Below are positions 20,394 through 30,919 of a stretch of 64,000 bases of DNA, in pieces (position 1 is the stretch's first letter; each line of letters begins with the position of its first letter). Source of the stretch: Serripes groenlandicus (Eukaryota; Mollusca; Bivalvia; Cardiida; Cardiidae); assembly GCA_031761405.1 (NCBI GenBank), contig JASEVX010000001.1, forward strand, positions 202,820,390 to 202,884,389, in the 5' to 3' direction. Position numbers and translations under genes: made by a program. The notes under the pieces were generated by a model, which saw only the letters and a program-made list of their open reading frames with translations, searched no databases and had not been told where the DNA came from.

Positions 20394-20734
20394 AACATTT
20401 GCATAGATACAGCAGGTTATTTGCAAGGATAACGAAAGTGGTACAAATTATCATCGCGAGCTCGCTATAAATGTAACGATATTGACACGAAATACATGCA
20501 ATATGGGTAAAGCTATAGGTCATGGTTGGCTGGCTATTGTCTGTGATTGTTCTATTTTACAGATCATATAAATACCATCCTCTGACTTTGACGTATCGAC
20601 CGGTTTACCGTCCTGTCTAGTAGAACAGTCGCTTTATTCCAGGCGTAGCTGCATTGAAACAACACATGTTTTGTAAACAGTGGTTTTCCTATAACGTTTT
20701 ACCCCAATACAGCCGAAAGTTGACACCCCATAAC

Positions 20735-20960
20735 CCTTTCCCACATAAAACAAATCCGCAGCAGGAAACCTTGAAAACAATTAGACAAAAATAGGAAAAA
20801 TCTCTATAAATGAAAGTAAATATTTTAAAAGAGTTGAAAACTTTGTTGCAAATGGGGGAAATTGTTCATCATGAGCAATTTCACCCTTTTTGTTACAATA
20901 TTTTCAAAAGTGGTATTCTGCAGAGGCGTCAGAAAGCGTCTGTAAGTGGAGAAATGGTTT
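20735..20960 (-). mobile_element. Family A element, diverged
   Basis: AACCCTTTCCCACATAAAAC at the left, stem AAATTGTTCATCATGAGCAA, and GGCGTCAGAAAGCGTCTG with GTGGAGAAATGG at the right. Confidence 0.75.
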
Positions 20961-21084
20961 TAAAAAAGACGGCATTGTAAGCACTGTAGGAAAGGGGTAA
21001 TGTTCAAATTCATCACATGTTACGATACAAAGGATATCTAATACACCACACTATTTAATCGAATGAGTATAATTAATAGGTAAT

Positions 21085-21376
21085 CCTTACCTACAAGTTG
21101 GCGCTTTCTGACGCCTCTGCAGCAGACGACTTTTGGAAACATTCTGGCAAAAGAAGAAATTGCTTATAATGAGCATTTTTTTCTTTTGACACAATATTTT
21201 CAATTGTATATAATTATCAAATTTACATTTATATAGAATAGTTACGTTCTTGCATATATGGTTTTTTTAAAATTCGTCTGCTGTAGATTTGTTGTTAACC
21301 CTTACACATATGTTTGTTTTTTTAAATAATCTGCTGCGGATGTGCTGTATGTGGGAAAGGGTTAACTATTGTCTAT
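21085..21376 (+). mobile_element. Family A element with a partly duplicated right end
   Basis: Left GGCGCTTTCTGACGCCTC, stem AAATTGCTTATAATGAGCA. The right end appears twice: TCGTCTGCTGTAGATTTG...TTAACCCTTACAC, then TAATCTGCTGCGGATGTG...GGGAAAGGGTTAA. Confidence 0.65.
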
Positions 21377-21696
21377 ATGTTTTAATGGTAAACTTTAAGA
21401 CGCATATTTACTGTCACGAGCACCAGAAGAAATAAAAACTTGATTGTTTTGCAAACAGAGACAACCTTAATTCGACATTCACGAACCTTTCTAAGTAAAT
21501 ATCTTTCATTTCCCTGTTCACAGAGTAACATAATTTCTCGTTGGCATAAGATTACGGCCTTAAAGACTATGGTAGATTTAACTCATACAATATCAATACC
21601 TTTCCCATTTGGTTTCAGATTTATGTGAGAGAGACCCTATACAGTATTGTTGATGAAGTTTATAGACCTTCAAATGTCAATAACATTCCCCTGTAA

Positions 21697-21924
21697 CCCT
21701 TTTCCCTCATATAGACGCTTTCTGATGCCTCTTCAGCAGACGTCTTTCTGAAAACATATTGACAAAAGAAAAATTGCTCAAAACGAGCAATTTCTCCTTT
21801 TGCCACAAGGTTTTCCACATTTAGTCATCCATATTTATCCATTCAATTATAGAGATTTTTCTATTTATTGATAAACATTTGTTCAGCAGGCGTCTCCTGC
21901 TGAATTGGCGTATGAGGGAAAGGA
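21697..21924 (+). mobile_element. Family A element
   Basis: CCCTTTTCCCTCATATAGAC at the left, stem AAATTGCTCAAAACGAGCAA, right end GTATGAGGGAAAGGATTAA. The left TTAA has become GTAA. Confidence 0.85.
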
Positions 21925-22795
21925 TTAATATCAGATTTAACTGAGAGAGACAAACGTTGCGTTGCTTAGGTTTAGACCATTCAATGTCGCTTTAATATCA
22001 GATTGACGTGAGAGACATACTGTACAGTGTTTGTGTGAGGTTTATACGTTCCAATGTCAATCGATTGTCCCTTTAATTTCATATTTAATTGAGAGAGAGA
22101 CTGTACAGTGTTGTTGGTGAGCTTTAGACCATCCAATGTCCATTATAACGCGATCCGATCACCAGAGCATATACGATACATTTTCCCTTTAATTTCATAT
22201 TTAACTGAGAGAGACACTGTACAGTGTTTTTGGTGAGGTTTAAATAATCAAATGTCAATATAGTTTCCCTTCAATAACATATTGAAGTGAGATATATAAT
22301 GTAGAGTGTTTTGGTGAGGTTTTGACCATTCAATTTCAGTACGTTTCCCCTTTAATTTCAGATTTAAGTGAGAGAATCACTGTACAGTGTAGTGTGTTGG
22401 TGAGATTTAAACCATCCAATGTCAATACATTTTCCTTTAATTTCAGATTCAACTGAGAGACATACCATGTACAGTGTTGTTTGCGAGGTTTTAACCATCC
22501 AATGTAAATGCATTTCCCCTTTAATTTCATATTCAACTGAGAGATATAATGTACAGTATTTTTGTGAGGTATAGACGTTCAATGTCAATACATTTCCCCT
22601 TTAATTTCATATTCAACTCATAGATATAATGTGCAGTGTTTTTGTGAGGTACAGATGTTCAAATGTCAATACATTTCCCCTTTAATTTCAGATTTAACTG
22701 AGAACGAGACAGTACAGTGTTGTTGGTGAGGTTTAGACCATCCAATGTCCATTATAACGCGATCCGACCACCAGAGCATATATGATACTACTGTG
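21925..22795. repeat. 82-bp satellite, about 9-10 units, with a higher-order insert
   Basis: Each unit has TTTCCCTTTAATTTCA, then ACTGAGAGA, the palindromic ACTGTACAGT, TGGTGAGGTTTAGACC and ATCCAATGTCAATAC. Core-to-core spacings are about 80-87 bp, with one of about 116. The long one carries an extra block (ATTATAACGCGATCCGA, ACCAGAGCATATACGATAC) that recurs at the end of the array. Minus-strand frames here are repeat translations. Confidence 0.9.
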
Positions 22796-23084
22796 CTGTT
22801 GCAGACGACTCATGATCAAACGACCGACCATAGCGGCATGCAATGGCCGTTTTCGCAGACGGAAAAACAGTGCCATCAGGGTAAGCTAGACATTTTGTGC
22901 TTTATATTTCTGTTTGGTTAGTGGTTAACACGGCTGTTAAAAATGTTCCTGTTTAATTAATTCATCATAACTATAAATTACGATTTAAGTATGTTTAGTC
23001 GTATTCTCCATTCATGAATTGTATGTATATGTATGTGCTTAGACAATGTACTTTTCACACGTAAGTAATAAAGTGTTCTGTGTG

Positions 23085-23180
23085 GCTGTGTGTCTGTCTG
23101 CCTGACATACATATAAACATAAAAATAGAGGCATAAATACAGATAGACATACACTCAGGTCTGTCTGTCTGTCTGTTGAA
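23085..23180. repeat. Imperfect (CTGT)n microsatellite
   Basis: GTGTGTCTGTCTGCCTGACA and later GTCTGTCTGTCTGTCTG around imperfect units. Confidence 0.8.
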
Positions 23181-23298
23181 AACATTGTGGCACCATATAT
23201 AATCAAGCATTATGTGTTATTTCTCTTTTTCCCACAATGTTTTCAAGAAGCGTCTGCTACAGATGCGTCAAAATTCGTCAGAACATGGGAAAGGAATA
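23176..23298 (-). mobile_element. Family A remnant
   Basis: GAAAACATTGTGGCACCA, TTTCCCACAATGTTTTCAAG, CGTCTGCTACAGATGCG and terminal CATGGGAAAGGAATAA. Confidence 0.6.
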
Positions 23299-23630
23299 AT
23301 GAACGGCGTCCCGGGTCTTAACCGAGTTAACGGATTTAACCGAAGTGTTCCGATCGGTGTCGGATATGAAACCTGTTTATTCAAAGAGAAACGTTTGACT
23401 GTTTTCAAAGTGTTCGACAAAAGTGCCAGCAAAAAAAACACCACACTTGTCTTTCATCTGTTCTGAAAGCTTACCTTTAGGCCCTGTATTGAGTGTAATA
23501 GCTGCGGAAAACATGCCAGCTAGGTCATTCCTGTCTGTTAAAGATGTTAAATTACTAATCACACTGCATTCTTCAACAAATGAACCGCGCCTAGTAATTG
23601 GATGTGTTGTTGTATTAAAGTTTAACATAT

Positions 23631-23861
23631 CGAGGGCTTGGCGTAAAACGAATGTAACTTAAATTGGTATTTTTTAATAGCCATGAAGTCTTTATAAGCG
23701 TTAAATCATTTTTTTTTGTAAACAATAGAAATTTAGGTGCCATTGCTCGTTCTGAGCAATGGCACCTAAATTTGCATTGTTTACAAAGGGGTCAAAATAG
23801 CCTCTAAACCAGGGTTTTCAAAATAGGTATTTAGTTATAACCGTTTCACGCCAAGCCCTCG
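23631..23861 (+). mobile_element. Family C element
   Basis: Ends CGAGGGCTTGGCGTAAAACG and CACGCCAAGCCCTCG; the central palindrome AGGTGCCATTGCTCGTTCTG is fully paired. It directly abuts a family D element. Confidence 0.9.
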
Positions 23862-23864
23862 ATA

Positions 23865-24128
23865 CGAGCCGTTCCACGAGAAAAACCAACATTGTTGACT
23901 CTGCGTAAAGTATCGAACTGGATCAGCATAAGCATGCCGCGCAGGCTAACCAGGACCGACACCTTTCGCCTCCTGTGGATTTTCTGTTTCAGGAATCATT
24001 ACTTTATACCTCTTTCCTCCTAAGACGGAATGTGTCTGCCCGGATTAGCCTACGCGGACTACGCAGTTTGATCTGGATCGATACATTACGCAGAATCCAT
24101 ATTGTTGGTTTTCTCATGGAACGGCTCA
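23865..24128 (+). mobile_element. Family D element adjoining family C
   Basis: Starts CGAGCCGTTCCACGAGAAA after TA and ends TTCTCATGGAACGGCTCA before TA. Only three bases (ATA) separate it from the C element. Confidence 0.88.
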
Positions 24129-24134
24129 TATGTA

Positions 24135-24785
24135 AATTCGTCAGAGAAAAGAGGAGGGCATGGGGGACAGTGCAGTCACTGACCAGAATAAGTGTCTCAT
24201 CTTTGTTTTTCGGCGATAGCTGTTAAACCTCAGTTTTGACCTAGATGTTAAACATATGATCTAGAGTGTAGGCCAATCAAAAGTTTGATTGGTTCATAGT
24301 TAAGTTGACGATCCTACGAGAGGCACTTATAAGGTGAAGTTATAAAATGAAATGTTCTGCATACTAACATTTAATTGTTTTCCTTAAGAAATAAATTTTA
24401 GTAAAAAGAAATCATTGAAAACGTATGATATATAATATTTAAGAGCAAAATATTAATTATTTTTGAAACATGATAAGTTTTCAGTTATTTATCGTCAATT
24501 GTAACTTAAACACCCCTTAGAAGCCTCACGTAATCTCCAGTCATGTGACGTATTCTCGGCCTTGAATCCGCATGTTCCATTTCTCAGTGTTTTCTCATAT
24601 TGATCGCCGTTTATCTTTTTTAAAGATATTTCTTGTTATTCGTAGTGTATGTTTTGTTTTATTTAAACCGAGTCATACGAAGGCCGACCGTGATTCGGTA
24701 CTTTGTCAGATCAACAATCAGGGTCAATGGACGTTCTTAATGATATCAATATCAAATAAAGAATGCTCTATCAAACAGAAGGCTC
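24135..24785. other. Non-coding; CCAAT-rich palindrome inside
   Basis: No gene seen. At 24273-24292 lies an almost perfect inverted repeat built of two opposed CCAATCAAA motifs. Confidence 0.4.
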
Positions 24786-24791
24786 TTTCCA

Positions 24792-24958
24792 GGCCCCGAA
24801 ACTATAAAACTTTTAAAACGTTCTCCATGCTCAGAAATGAACTCCATGCTCCAAATAAGGCTTCTGATTGGTCAATTTGGAGAACGAATGTGCTTCTGAC
24901 CAATCAGATTCTTGAGCACAAATGCTGAGTACAGATTGAACTTTTATAGTTTTGGAGC
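24792..24958. mobile_element. Family G element (CCAAT-bearing MITE)
   Basis: Inverted ends GGCCCCGAAACTATAAAAC and TTTTATAGTTTTGGAGCC. The interior has CTGATTGGTCAATTTGGAG and, inverted, CTGACCAATCAG, so two CCAAT boxes face each other. Two related copies follow the exon at 61912-62306. A 118-codon frame across this copy is not a gene. Confidence 0.75.
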
Positions 24959-25004
24959 CTGATCTATAATCAAATGGGTCCTATGTTTTACAATCATGGC
25001 GTGA

Positions 25005-25412
25005 TATTCTTGCCTCTGTGGCTCGGGAAACAATTCCCGGCTGTAGCTTTTCCGGGGAGACTTACCAAATTCCATGGAAAATCCCCGGAGTATTCGGACA
25101 ACTTTCCAGGGATAATCTGACACTTTCCAAGGAAATTCCAGGACATTTATGTGGAAAACCCGGAAATTCCATGGACAACCCGGAAAAGTTTCATGGAAAC
25201 CCCGGAAAAGTTCCATGGACACCCCGGAACGGTTCCATGGACATGCTGGAATGGTTCCGGGACCCCGGAGTATTCGGACACATTTCCAGCATTTACGCAT
25301 TTTAACATTAAATTCCTTGGTTTTTTCCATGGTTTTTCCATGGTTTCCGTGTATTTTCCGTGTATTTTTGTATTTTCTGTTATGAGTCCCCGGAAAAGCT
25401 ACAGCCGGGCAA
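25005..25412. mobile_element. Family H element with internal CCATGG minisatellite
   Basis: CCCGGCTGTAGCTTTTCCGG at 25036 is inverted at the right as CCGGAAAAGCTACAGCCGGG. The match continues outward through TTCTTGCC, interrupted on the left by about 22 bases. Inside, four units of 22 bp (TTCCATGGACACCCCGGAAA type) lie at about 25165-25265. The many overlapping frames on both strands reflect this regular, GC-rich repeat rather than genes. Confidence 0.7.
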
Positions 25413-25439
25413 GAACGGCAATCACAGTCTGACCCTTGT

Positions 25440-25830
25440 TTGAACCGTAAGAGCCGGCTAAATGGGTCTGTGAACGATTGTAGTCAATGCAACTATTGAG
25501 CTCCAGCAGGTGGAGGTAGTATTTGGTTTCATACATTATATATTATATATCTCGATGCAAATATGAGGTGTGGGACCATTATCACCTATCCTGTCCGGTG
25601 CAATATGACCTGTTGAAAGTGGGCGTAAAACAAACACAAGTGATATGCTTTGTTATGTTATGTTATAGTTTGATTTGTATAAGCCGCGCACGGTGGTTTT
25701 TGGTATAAATGACTCCCGATAACGGCATCATGCAAGCTCAGTTAAATGAGACCAATCCACCTCGCTGTACGTTAATTCGATCTTATATTACTATCCCGCA
25801 TAGAGGGTCGTCTCAAACTGACCTTATTCA
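25440..25830. other. No recognised feature
   Basis: I found no repeat or exon-like block. A 61-codon frame at 25523-25708 has no protein-like character I can support. Confidence 0.35.
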
Positions 25831-25836
25831 CGTTAA

Positions 25837-26041
25837 CTCTTTCAGCGCCGAATTGTTTAAGTAGTCTCTTTCATGTTCAAAATCGGGTGTGATCATTTCT
25901 CATGTTATGGAAGTTTTGGACTATTTTGGTAACTAAAAGGCAAACAATGCTGATTTCAGGTGAGACAGCTCGTTACGAGCTGACTAACCTGAATCTGCAT
26001 TGTTTGCAAAATCCTCAATATTGCCTGTGGCGCTGAAAGAG
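25837..26041 (-). mobile_element. Family B element, complete
   Basis: TTAA at 25833-25836 and 26042-26045. Ends are CTCTTTCAGCGCCGAATTG and GTGGCGCTGAAAGAG. The centre is GGTGAGACAGCTCGTTACGA followed by its complement. Confidence 0.92.
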
Positions 26042-26054
26042 TTAATACACGTGA

Positions 26055-26245
26055 GCACGTGCTTGGTTGTTATGTTCAATTAAATCGCACGATTCAACAC
26101 ACGCCCGTGCTATACAATCGGACCACTCGACAATTACCGCTTCTCTATATCGTTTATTTATATGGGATATCTTATCTGTTTTATACCGCAGGATTTGATA
26201 AGCGACAATTTGATTGGCTGACGCAAAGGTCAATTCTGAGATGAC
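26055..26245 (-). repeat. Family I repeat with CCAAT and TATA motifs
   Basis: The reverse complement contains CAGCCAATCAAATTGTCGC, CTGCGGTATAAAACAG and AATAAACGATATAGAGAAG. The same order occurs on the + strand at 49988-50140 (GCCAATCAAACTGTCGC, TCGGTATAAAACAAG, AATAAACGAGATGGAGAAG). The spacing of CCAAT and TATA resembles a pol II core promoter, possibly from an LTR or another element. A 77-codon minus frame spans it; in the second copy the corresponding frame is broken by a stop. Confidence 0.6.
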
Positions 26246-26454
26246 CTGTATTGGGTAGTCGTCAGTTCTATACACGGTTTTAACGAGAGTGTGGCATTAA
26301 TTGACGAAAAACGAACAGACTTCAGTTGATATTGCTTTTTATGTCAAAAGATTCATCTCGAACTATTTATCTACCATCTAGACGAACAGTGAAGACTCTG
26401 GTGAGACTGTGTGGATGTATAGGCTCGTTTGAGACTTCTATGTACACATATGCA

Positions 26455-26748
26455 TTTAGAACATCCAGCCGTTGTGAGTTCGATCGAACCCAGCTCGGCC
26501 AACATCTTTTCCGATGTTTAACACAAGTCATTGTTATAAGCGTATATCGTCTTCCACCAATGGGCTAACAGTCTGTGTGGGAAAGCAGCCAGTTGCTGTA
26601 ATGTCTGTTGGATGTTGGTCTGTGTGGAGTACTGGTATGAGAAACCCAGGAATAATATGAGCAGGTGGACTGGCCGTCGTGATATGACAGAACAATTGTT
26701 GAAAATAGCATTAAACCCCAATCAATCAATCAATCAAGCATTAATATC
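26455..26748 (+). mobile_element. tRNA-derived SINE, type ii
   Basis: GTGAGTTCGATCGAACCCAG and CTCGGCCAACATCTTTTCC, then AAGCAGCCAGTTGCTG, GTGGAGTACTGGTATGAG, GACTGGCCGTCGTGATATG and a (TCAA)n tail at about 26722-26740. Confidence 0.82.
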
Positions 26749-26844
26749 CCAACTCGCTAGACATATACCATATACGTATGTGTCTAAAGGTATAATAAAT
26801 AATTGGGAGTTGTCCATTGATACAGATTTGAAAACAGCTAGTTT

Positions 26845-27000
26845 TGATTGATTGATTGATTGGGGTTAAACGCCGTTTTTAACAGTTTTTCAGTTATATC
26901 ACGGCGGCCAGTTCATCTACTCATGTATTTCCTGGTTTTCTAACACCAGTACTCCACACAACAATCTTCTCAAGCAACTGGCAGCTTTTCCACAGCTAGT
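26845..27000 (-). mobile_element. SINE type ii, 5'-truncated, inverted relative to its neighbour
   Basis: Begins with (TTGA)n, then GGGGTTAAACGCCGTTTTT, CACGGCGGCCAGTTCATC, CCAGTACTCCACACAAC. It faces the + strand copy at 26455-26748 tail to tail, with only about 100 bases between. Confidence 0.85.
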
Positions 27001-27014
27001 TTTGAGGTATTATG

Positions 27015-27095
27015 TCTTACCCGCACAATGTTTGCAAAAGTCGTCTGCTGCAAAGGCGTCAAATGACGTCTGCTACATGGAACGGGCAAACATTC
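27015..27095. mobile_element. Family A right-end fragment
   Basis: CACAATGTTTGCAAAAGTCG, TCTGCTGCAAAGGCGTCAA and CTACATGGAACGGG. Confidence 0.5.
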
Positions 27096-27451
27096 ATACC
27101 GAACTTCAATATATCCGACATATGGAAGATGTCTTTATAAATTTGTTTTGGATTGCCCATAGATCACACTAATGTAAATGTGTCTGATAAATTGGTACAT
27201 GTTGAATTATTCCTTTAACACATTTCCAATTTTCTGCAAAAGACTAGGTTATAAAAATATTATTTGAAAACGTGAAACAAATTGTCTATCATGAGCACTT
27301 ACCAATTGCGCAGTGCTTTGTTTATTCTCTGTAAAATACGCTTAAATTTCAACTTTATAAAATTTATACAATCGTCTTTCTACTTGGACGAGTGTAAGAC
27401 AGCCAGTGGGGGGTACAAGGGGGTAAAGATTAATAGCTATGAGAACATTAA

Positions 27452-27720
27452 CCCTTTCCCATATACAATAATTCATCATCAGACGACTGATAACCCTTTA
27501 AAACCCTCATCCGACAATTCTGCAGCAGACGACTTTAAACATACTTTGTCAAAAAATAGAAAACATATCTATAATTGAATAGATAACCTATGACTAAAAG
27601 TGGTAACCATTGTGGCAAAAGGAGAAATTGCTCTTAATGATATTTTTTTTTTTTGCAACAATATTTTTAAAATTCGTCTGCTGCAGATATGTCGGAATTC
27701 GTCTGCTAAAGGGAAAAGGG
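27452..27720 (-). mobile_element. Family A element with a short terminal rearrangement
   Basis: TTAA at 27448-27451, CCCTTTCCCATATAC. A second subterminal block (GACAATTCTGCAGCAGACGA) shows that the left end is partly duplicated. The stem is degraded, and the right end is AAAGGGAAAAGGG. Confidence 0.7.
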
Positions 27721-27883
27721 TAAATGAAATACGTAAGTAAGCAATTATACATGACTTTATTACTGACATCAATTTCAATTTGGTACGAATCGTGAACATT
27801 TTTACTGTTAATCAATTCCCCTTGATACAGACGAACTGTGATGCCTTTGCAGCAGACGGCATTTGAAAAGACAGTAACAAATA

Positions 27884-28134
27884 AGCTAGAAAACCAACAT
27901 TATGGCCTCTGCGTAATGTATCGACCAAGATCAGCCTGCGCAGTCCGCGCAGGCTAATCCAGACCGACACATTCCGTCGCAGGGTATAGAGATATAAAGT
28001 AATGATTCCTGAAACAGAAAATCCACGGGAGAAGAAAACTGTCTATCCGGGTTAGCCTGTGTGGCATGCTTAGGCTGATCCGTGTCGATACTTTACGCAG
28101 TGTCCACCATGTTGGTTTTCTCTCGGGACGGCTC
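27884..28134 (-). mobile_element. Family D element inserted in a family A remnant
   Basis: GCTAGAAAACCAACATTATGG at the left is a truncated terminus; the right end is TTCTCTCGGGACGGCTCA. A family A left end (CTTTGCAGCAGACGGC) lies at 27816-27880. Confidence 0.82.
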
Positions 28135-28329
28135 AAACAGAACAATAAGTTCATCATGTGTTTTTGCTCGCTGTCTTGTGGTTCGACTTCTAGAATATAT
28201 AGACATCCATCGAAAGACCATCTCCTCAGCTAGCTGAAAGTTTGCTTTCAATCATTTCCTCTATGCAATCGAACTTTTGAATATTTAGAAACGGAGAAAT
28301 CGTTGTATTCTAAAAATTTCGTTTCGTTT

Positions 28330-28415
28330 AGAAAGGTGTCCTATATTTCCCCGAATTTATTTAATGTCGTCTGCTGCAGAGTCATTCTATACAGCAAGGG
28401 TTTTTATTTTAAGAA
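28330..28415. mobile_element. Possible family A right-end fragment
   Basis: TGTCGTCTGCTGCAGAGTC and ACAGCAAGGG are the only recognisable parts. Confidence 0.4.
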
Positions 28416-28418
28416 ATA

Positions 28419-28644
28419 TGAGTCGTCCCGCGAGAAAACCATCATTAAGGACTCTGCGTAAAGTTTCGACCCAGATCAGCCTAAGCATGCCGCGCAAGCT
28501 AACACGGACAGACACTTTTCGCCTCCTGTGGATTTTCTGTTTCAGGAATCACTACTCTATCTATCCCCCCTTAGACGGAATGTGTCGGCCGGATCAGTCT
28601 GCGCGGACAGCGCAGGCTGATCTGGTCGATACATTACGCAGATA
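28419..28644 (+). mobile_element. Family D element, first of a tandem pair
   Basis: Starts TGAGTCGTCCCGCGAG after TA and runs to ATACATTACGCAGA, then joins the next copy without its own right terminus. Confidence 0.85.
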
Positions 28645-28652
28645 TATTGATA

Positions 28653-28916
28653 TGAGCCGTCCCGCGAGAAAACCATCATTAAGGACTCTGCGTAAAGTTT
28701 CGACCCGGATCAGCCTAAGCATGCCGCGCAGGCTTACCCGGATAGGCAGATTTCGCCTCCTATGGATTTTCTGTTTCAGGAATCATTACTCTATACCTCT
28801 ATCCCCCTGAGACGGAATCTGTCGGCCCGGATCAGTCTGCGCGGACGGTGCAGGCTGATCTGAGTCGATACATTTCGCAGAGGTCATTATGTTGGTTTTC
28901 TCGCGGGGACGGCTCA
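28653..28916 (+). mobile_element. Family D element (family description)
   Basis: A full copy of 264 bp with TA on both sides. Inverted ends are TGAGCCGTCCCGCGAGAAAA and CTCGCGGGGACGGCTCA. Landmarks in order are GACTCTGCGTAAAG, ATCAGCCTAAGCATGCCG, TTTTCTGTTTCAGGAATC, CTCTATACCTCTATCCCCC, GATCAGTCTGCGCGGAC and ATACATTTCGCAG. It is much richer in GC than its surroundings. A TA target points to a Tc1/mariner-type MITE, but no transposase copy is present to prove it. The 148-codon frame at 28364-28810 arises from the two tandem copies and is not a gene. Confidence 0.88.
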
Positions 28917-29244
28917 TATATATAATAAAATGTAAACGAACCCGTCAATGGGGAACGGTTTGAGTTGACGTTTGTGTTTGGTGTCGATCCAGATCAGTAT
29001 GTCCACATATACCTTACATAATCTTGTTCGTCGATTCTGTCAACCAGAATGCCTGGCTGATCTGAACCTATCTTATTCGCTATGAACTGGCTCAAATATG
29101 GATTTGATTACACACATGTATGTGCAGGCTAAACTGTTGCTATAAAATTAAATTTCTATTCGATTTAGGCTTAACTTGGATTTTTCACCTTCGAAGTATT
29201 ACTGTTTAACTCTGTTTAATTAACTTTAAACGTTTATAAAAGAC

Positions 29245-29535
29245 AGACAGTCGGTAGCGACGCGGGCTGTCAATTCAGGGGTTGTGAGTTCGAATCCCGG
29301 CTCGGCCAAAATTCTTTCTGATGTTTGACAAAAGTCATTGTGACCTGCGTCACTCGTCTTTCATCAATGGGCTGTTTAACAGTCTATGTGGAAAAGCAGC
29401 CAGTTGCTTGGAAAGAATGTTGTGTGGTCTACTGGTGTGGAAAAACCAGGAAACGCATGAGTAGGTGAACTGGTCGCCGTGATATGAATGAAAAATTGTT
29501 GAAAACGGCGTAAAACCTCAATGAATCAATCAATT
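29245..29535 (+). mobile_element. tRNA-derived SINE, type ii (best copy)
   Basis: Head GTCGGTAGCGACGCGGGCTG and box B GAGTTCGAATCCCGGCTCGG, then TTTGACAAAAGTCATTGTGA, CACTCGTCTTTCATCAATGG, AAAGCAGCCAGTTGCTTGG, GAAAAACCAGGAAACGCATG, CGCCGTGATATGAATG and the tail AATGAATCAATCAA. Confidence 0.88.
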
Positions 29536-29799
29536 ATAAAAGACAAAATAATGGTTGTTATAGATGCATCGAAATTGATTCCATGGGGGAATTTCATAAG
29601 CAACTCAATTTTGAAGAGAAAAATCGCATTAGCGCATTGAACCCGATTTTAATCTTCAGACTTGAATTCATAAGAAGTTCATCGAAAATTATTAGAAATA
29701 ATTTCCCGAAATATCTATTTTAGAGTGTATAATCGTTTTTAAATGGGCTACACAGTGTTTATATATTTAAGTAGAATGTCTTGATTAATTCAATTAATA

Positions 29800-30640
29800 C
29801 TTTCGCACTTATAACAAATCTGCAGCATACTTCTTAAAAAAGATTTCTGAAAAAATATGGAAAATCTCTATAGATGAAAGTGAAATGATCAAATAAAGAT
29901 TTAAAAAAAATAAAAATTTAGCCAAATGGAGAAATGTCTCGTTATAAGCAAATTTCTCCCTTTGTAGCCATTTCTTTTTAAAAAATGACGCTAAAGCGGC
30001 CATTTCAACAAGGATTGTTTTGGTCCCGATAGTACGTGATCCTTTTTTTGGTCGATCGCCCGCATTTTTGCGAAAATAGTCGGGAGCCTGCGAGCACTGT
30101 CGAGCACCACCCTATACCTTCGGGGGAAGATCTTTCGCGATCGCCTCAGTCCTCCGAGGGTCGGGTACCGAAAAGGTGATCGGCTACTGTTTTAAAACAT
30201 GTTAAAAAACAGTAGCCGATCAAAAACCGTCGGCCCGTGGTCGTCTTGGTCGTCCGAGGATCCCCAGAAGGTCCCCTTGTCTCGCCCGCCCTCTGGAGCT
30301 TTCGTATAGCCTCTGCCGCTCTCTACCGAGGGTCGTGAGAAGCGAGTCTCTACCGGGCCTTTGCCGTGTACCTGCGGGTACGTGCGCGTACTTTCGCATA
30401 CTTGCGCCCCAGAAACGTGTCGATCGCGCGAGGAAAATCCGTGATTCGTCCCCCCACCATGGTCCATTGGTCGGGACTCAATCGGGTAAAAAAAGGGGAC
30501 GATTTGGAGGCAATTCAGGACGACAATCGGGCCAATAAAAAAAAAAGATTCATCTGGGACAATCTGGTTCAGATCGGGCCGATTGGAAACAAAAATCCTT
30601 GGTGAAATGCAGCCATTAGGTGTATCAACATGTGGGAAAG
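29800..30640 (-). mobile_element. Family A copy split by a GC-rich insertion
   Basis: Left: TACTTTCGCACTTATAACAA, AATCTGCAGCATAC, stem AATGTCTCGTTATAAGCAA, then AAAAATGACGCTAAAGCGGC. Right: CAACATGTGGGAAAGG after 30609. The piece between does not belong to family A. Confidence 0.65.
30001..30608. mobile_element. GC-rich island with inverted ends, unknown element
   Basis: About 600 bp of markedly higher GC than the rest of the window. CATTTCAACAAGGATTGTTT at the left and AAAATCCTTGGTGAAATG at the right are inverted copies with mismatches. A long stem, GATCGGCTACTGTTTTAAAA against TTTTTAAC...AGTAGCCGATC, sits at 30177-30220. A possible imperfect target duplication is AGCGGCCA / TGCAGCCA. Frames of up to 91 codons occur on both strands (for example minus 30192-30467), but none resembles a protein family I know. 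Possibly a non-autonomous DNA transposon from a GC-rich source. Confidence 0.5.
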
Positions 30641-30699
30641 GACTTACAACCTAATGACGTCTAAGTGGATAAGTGATCACTTACACTCGTTTACGCTAT

Positions 30700-30919
30700 C
30701 ACACATGTAGACACTTTCTAACGCCTCTGCAGAAGACGACTTTTGAAAACAATGTAACTAAAGGAAAAATTGCTCATAATTAATAATTTCTCCTTTTGCC
30801 ACAATGTTTGCCATTCCCCTCTAATAAATAATTAAGCTCTTATGTATGGAGATGTATCACATTTTTGCCAATATGTTTTCAAAGTCGTCTATTGCATATT
30901 TAATGTACGTGGGAAAGGG
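30700..30919 (+). mobile_element. Family A element
   Basis: CACACATGTAGACACTTTC at the left, CTCTGCAGAAGACGAC, stem AAATTGCTCATAATTAATAA (decayed), right end GTACGTGGGAAAGGG with TTAA at 30920-30923. Confidence 0.78.

Noticed and set aside
28364..28810. 148-codon frame with repeated SRPARKPSLRTLRKVSTRISLSMPR
   Set aside because: It is two tandem family D elements read in one frame. The same peptide appears wherever family D is present.
30192..30605. Protein gene in the GC-rich island
   Set aside because: Frames on both strands are short, low-complexity and mutually overlapping. No motif or splice evidence was found.
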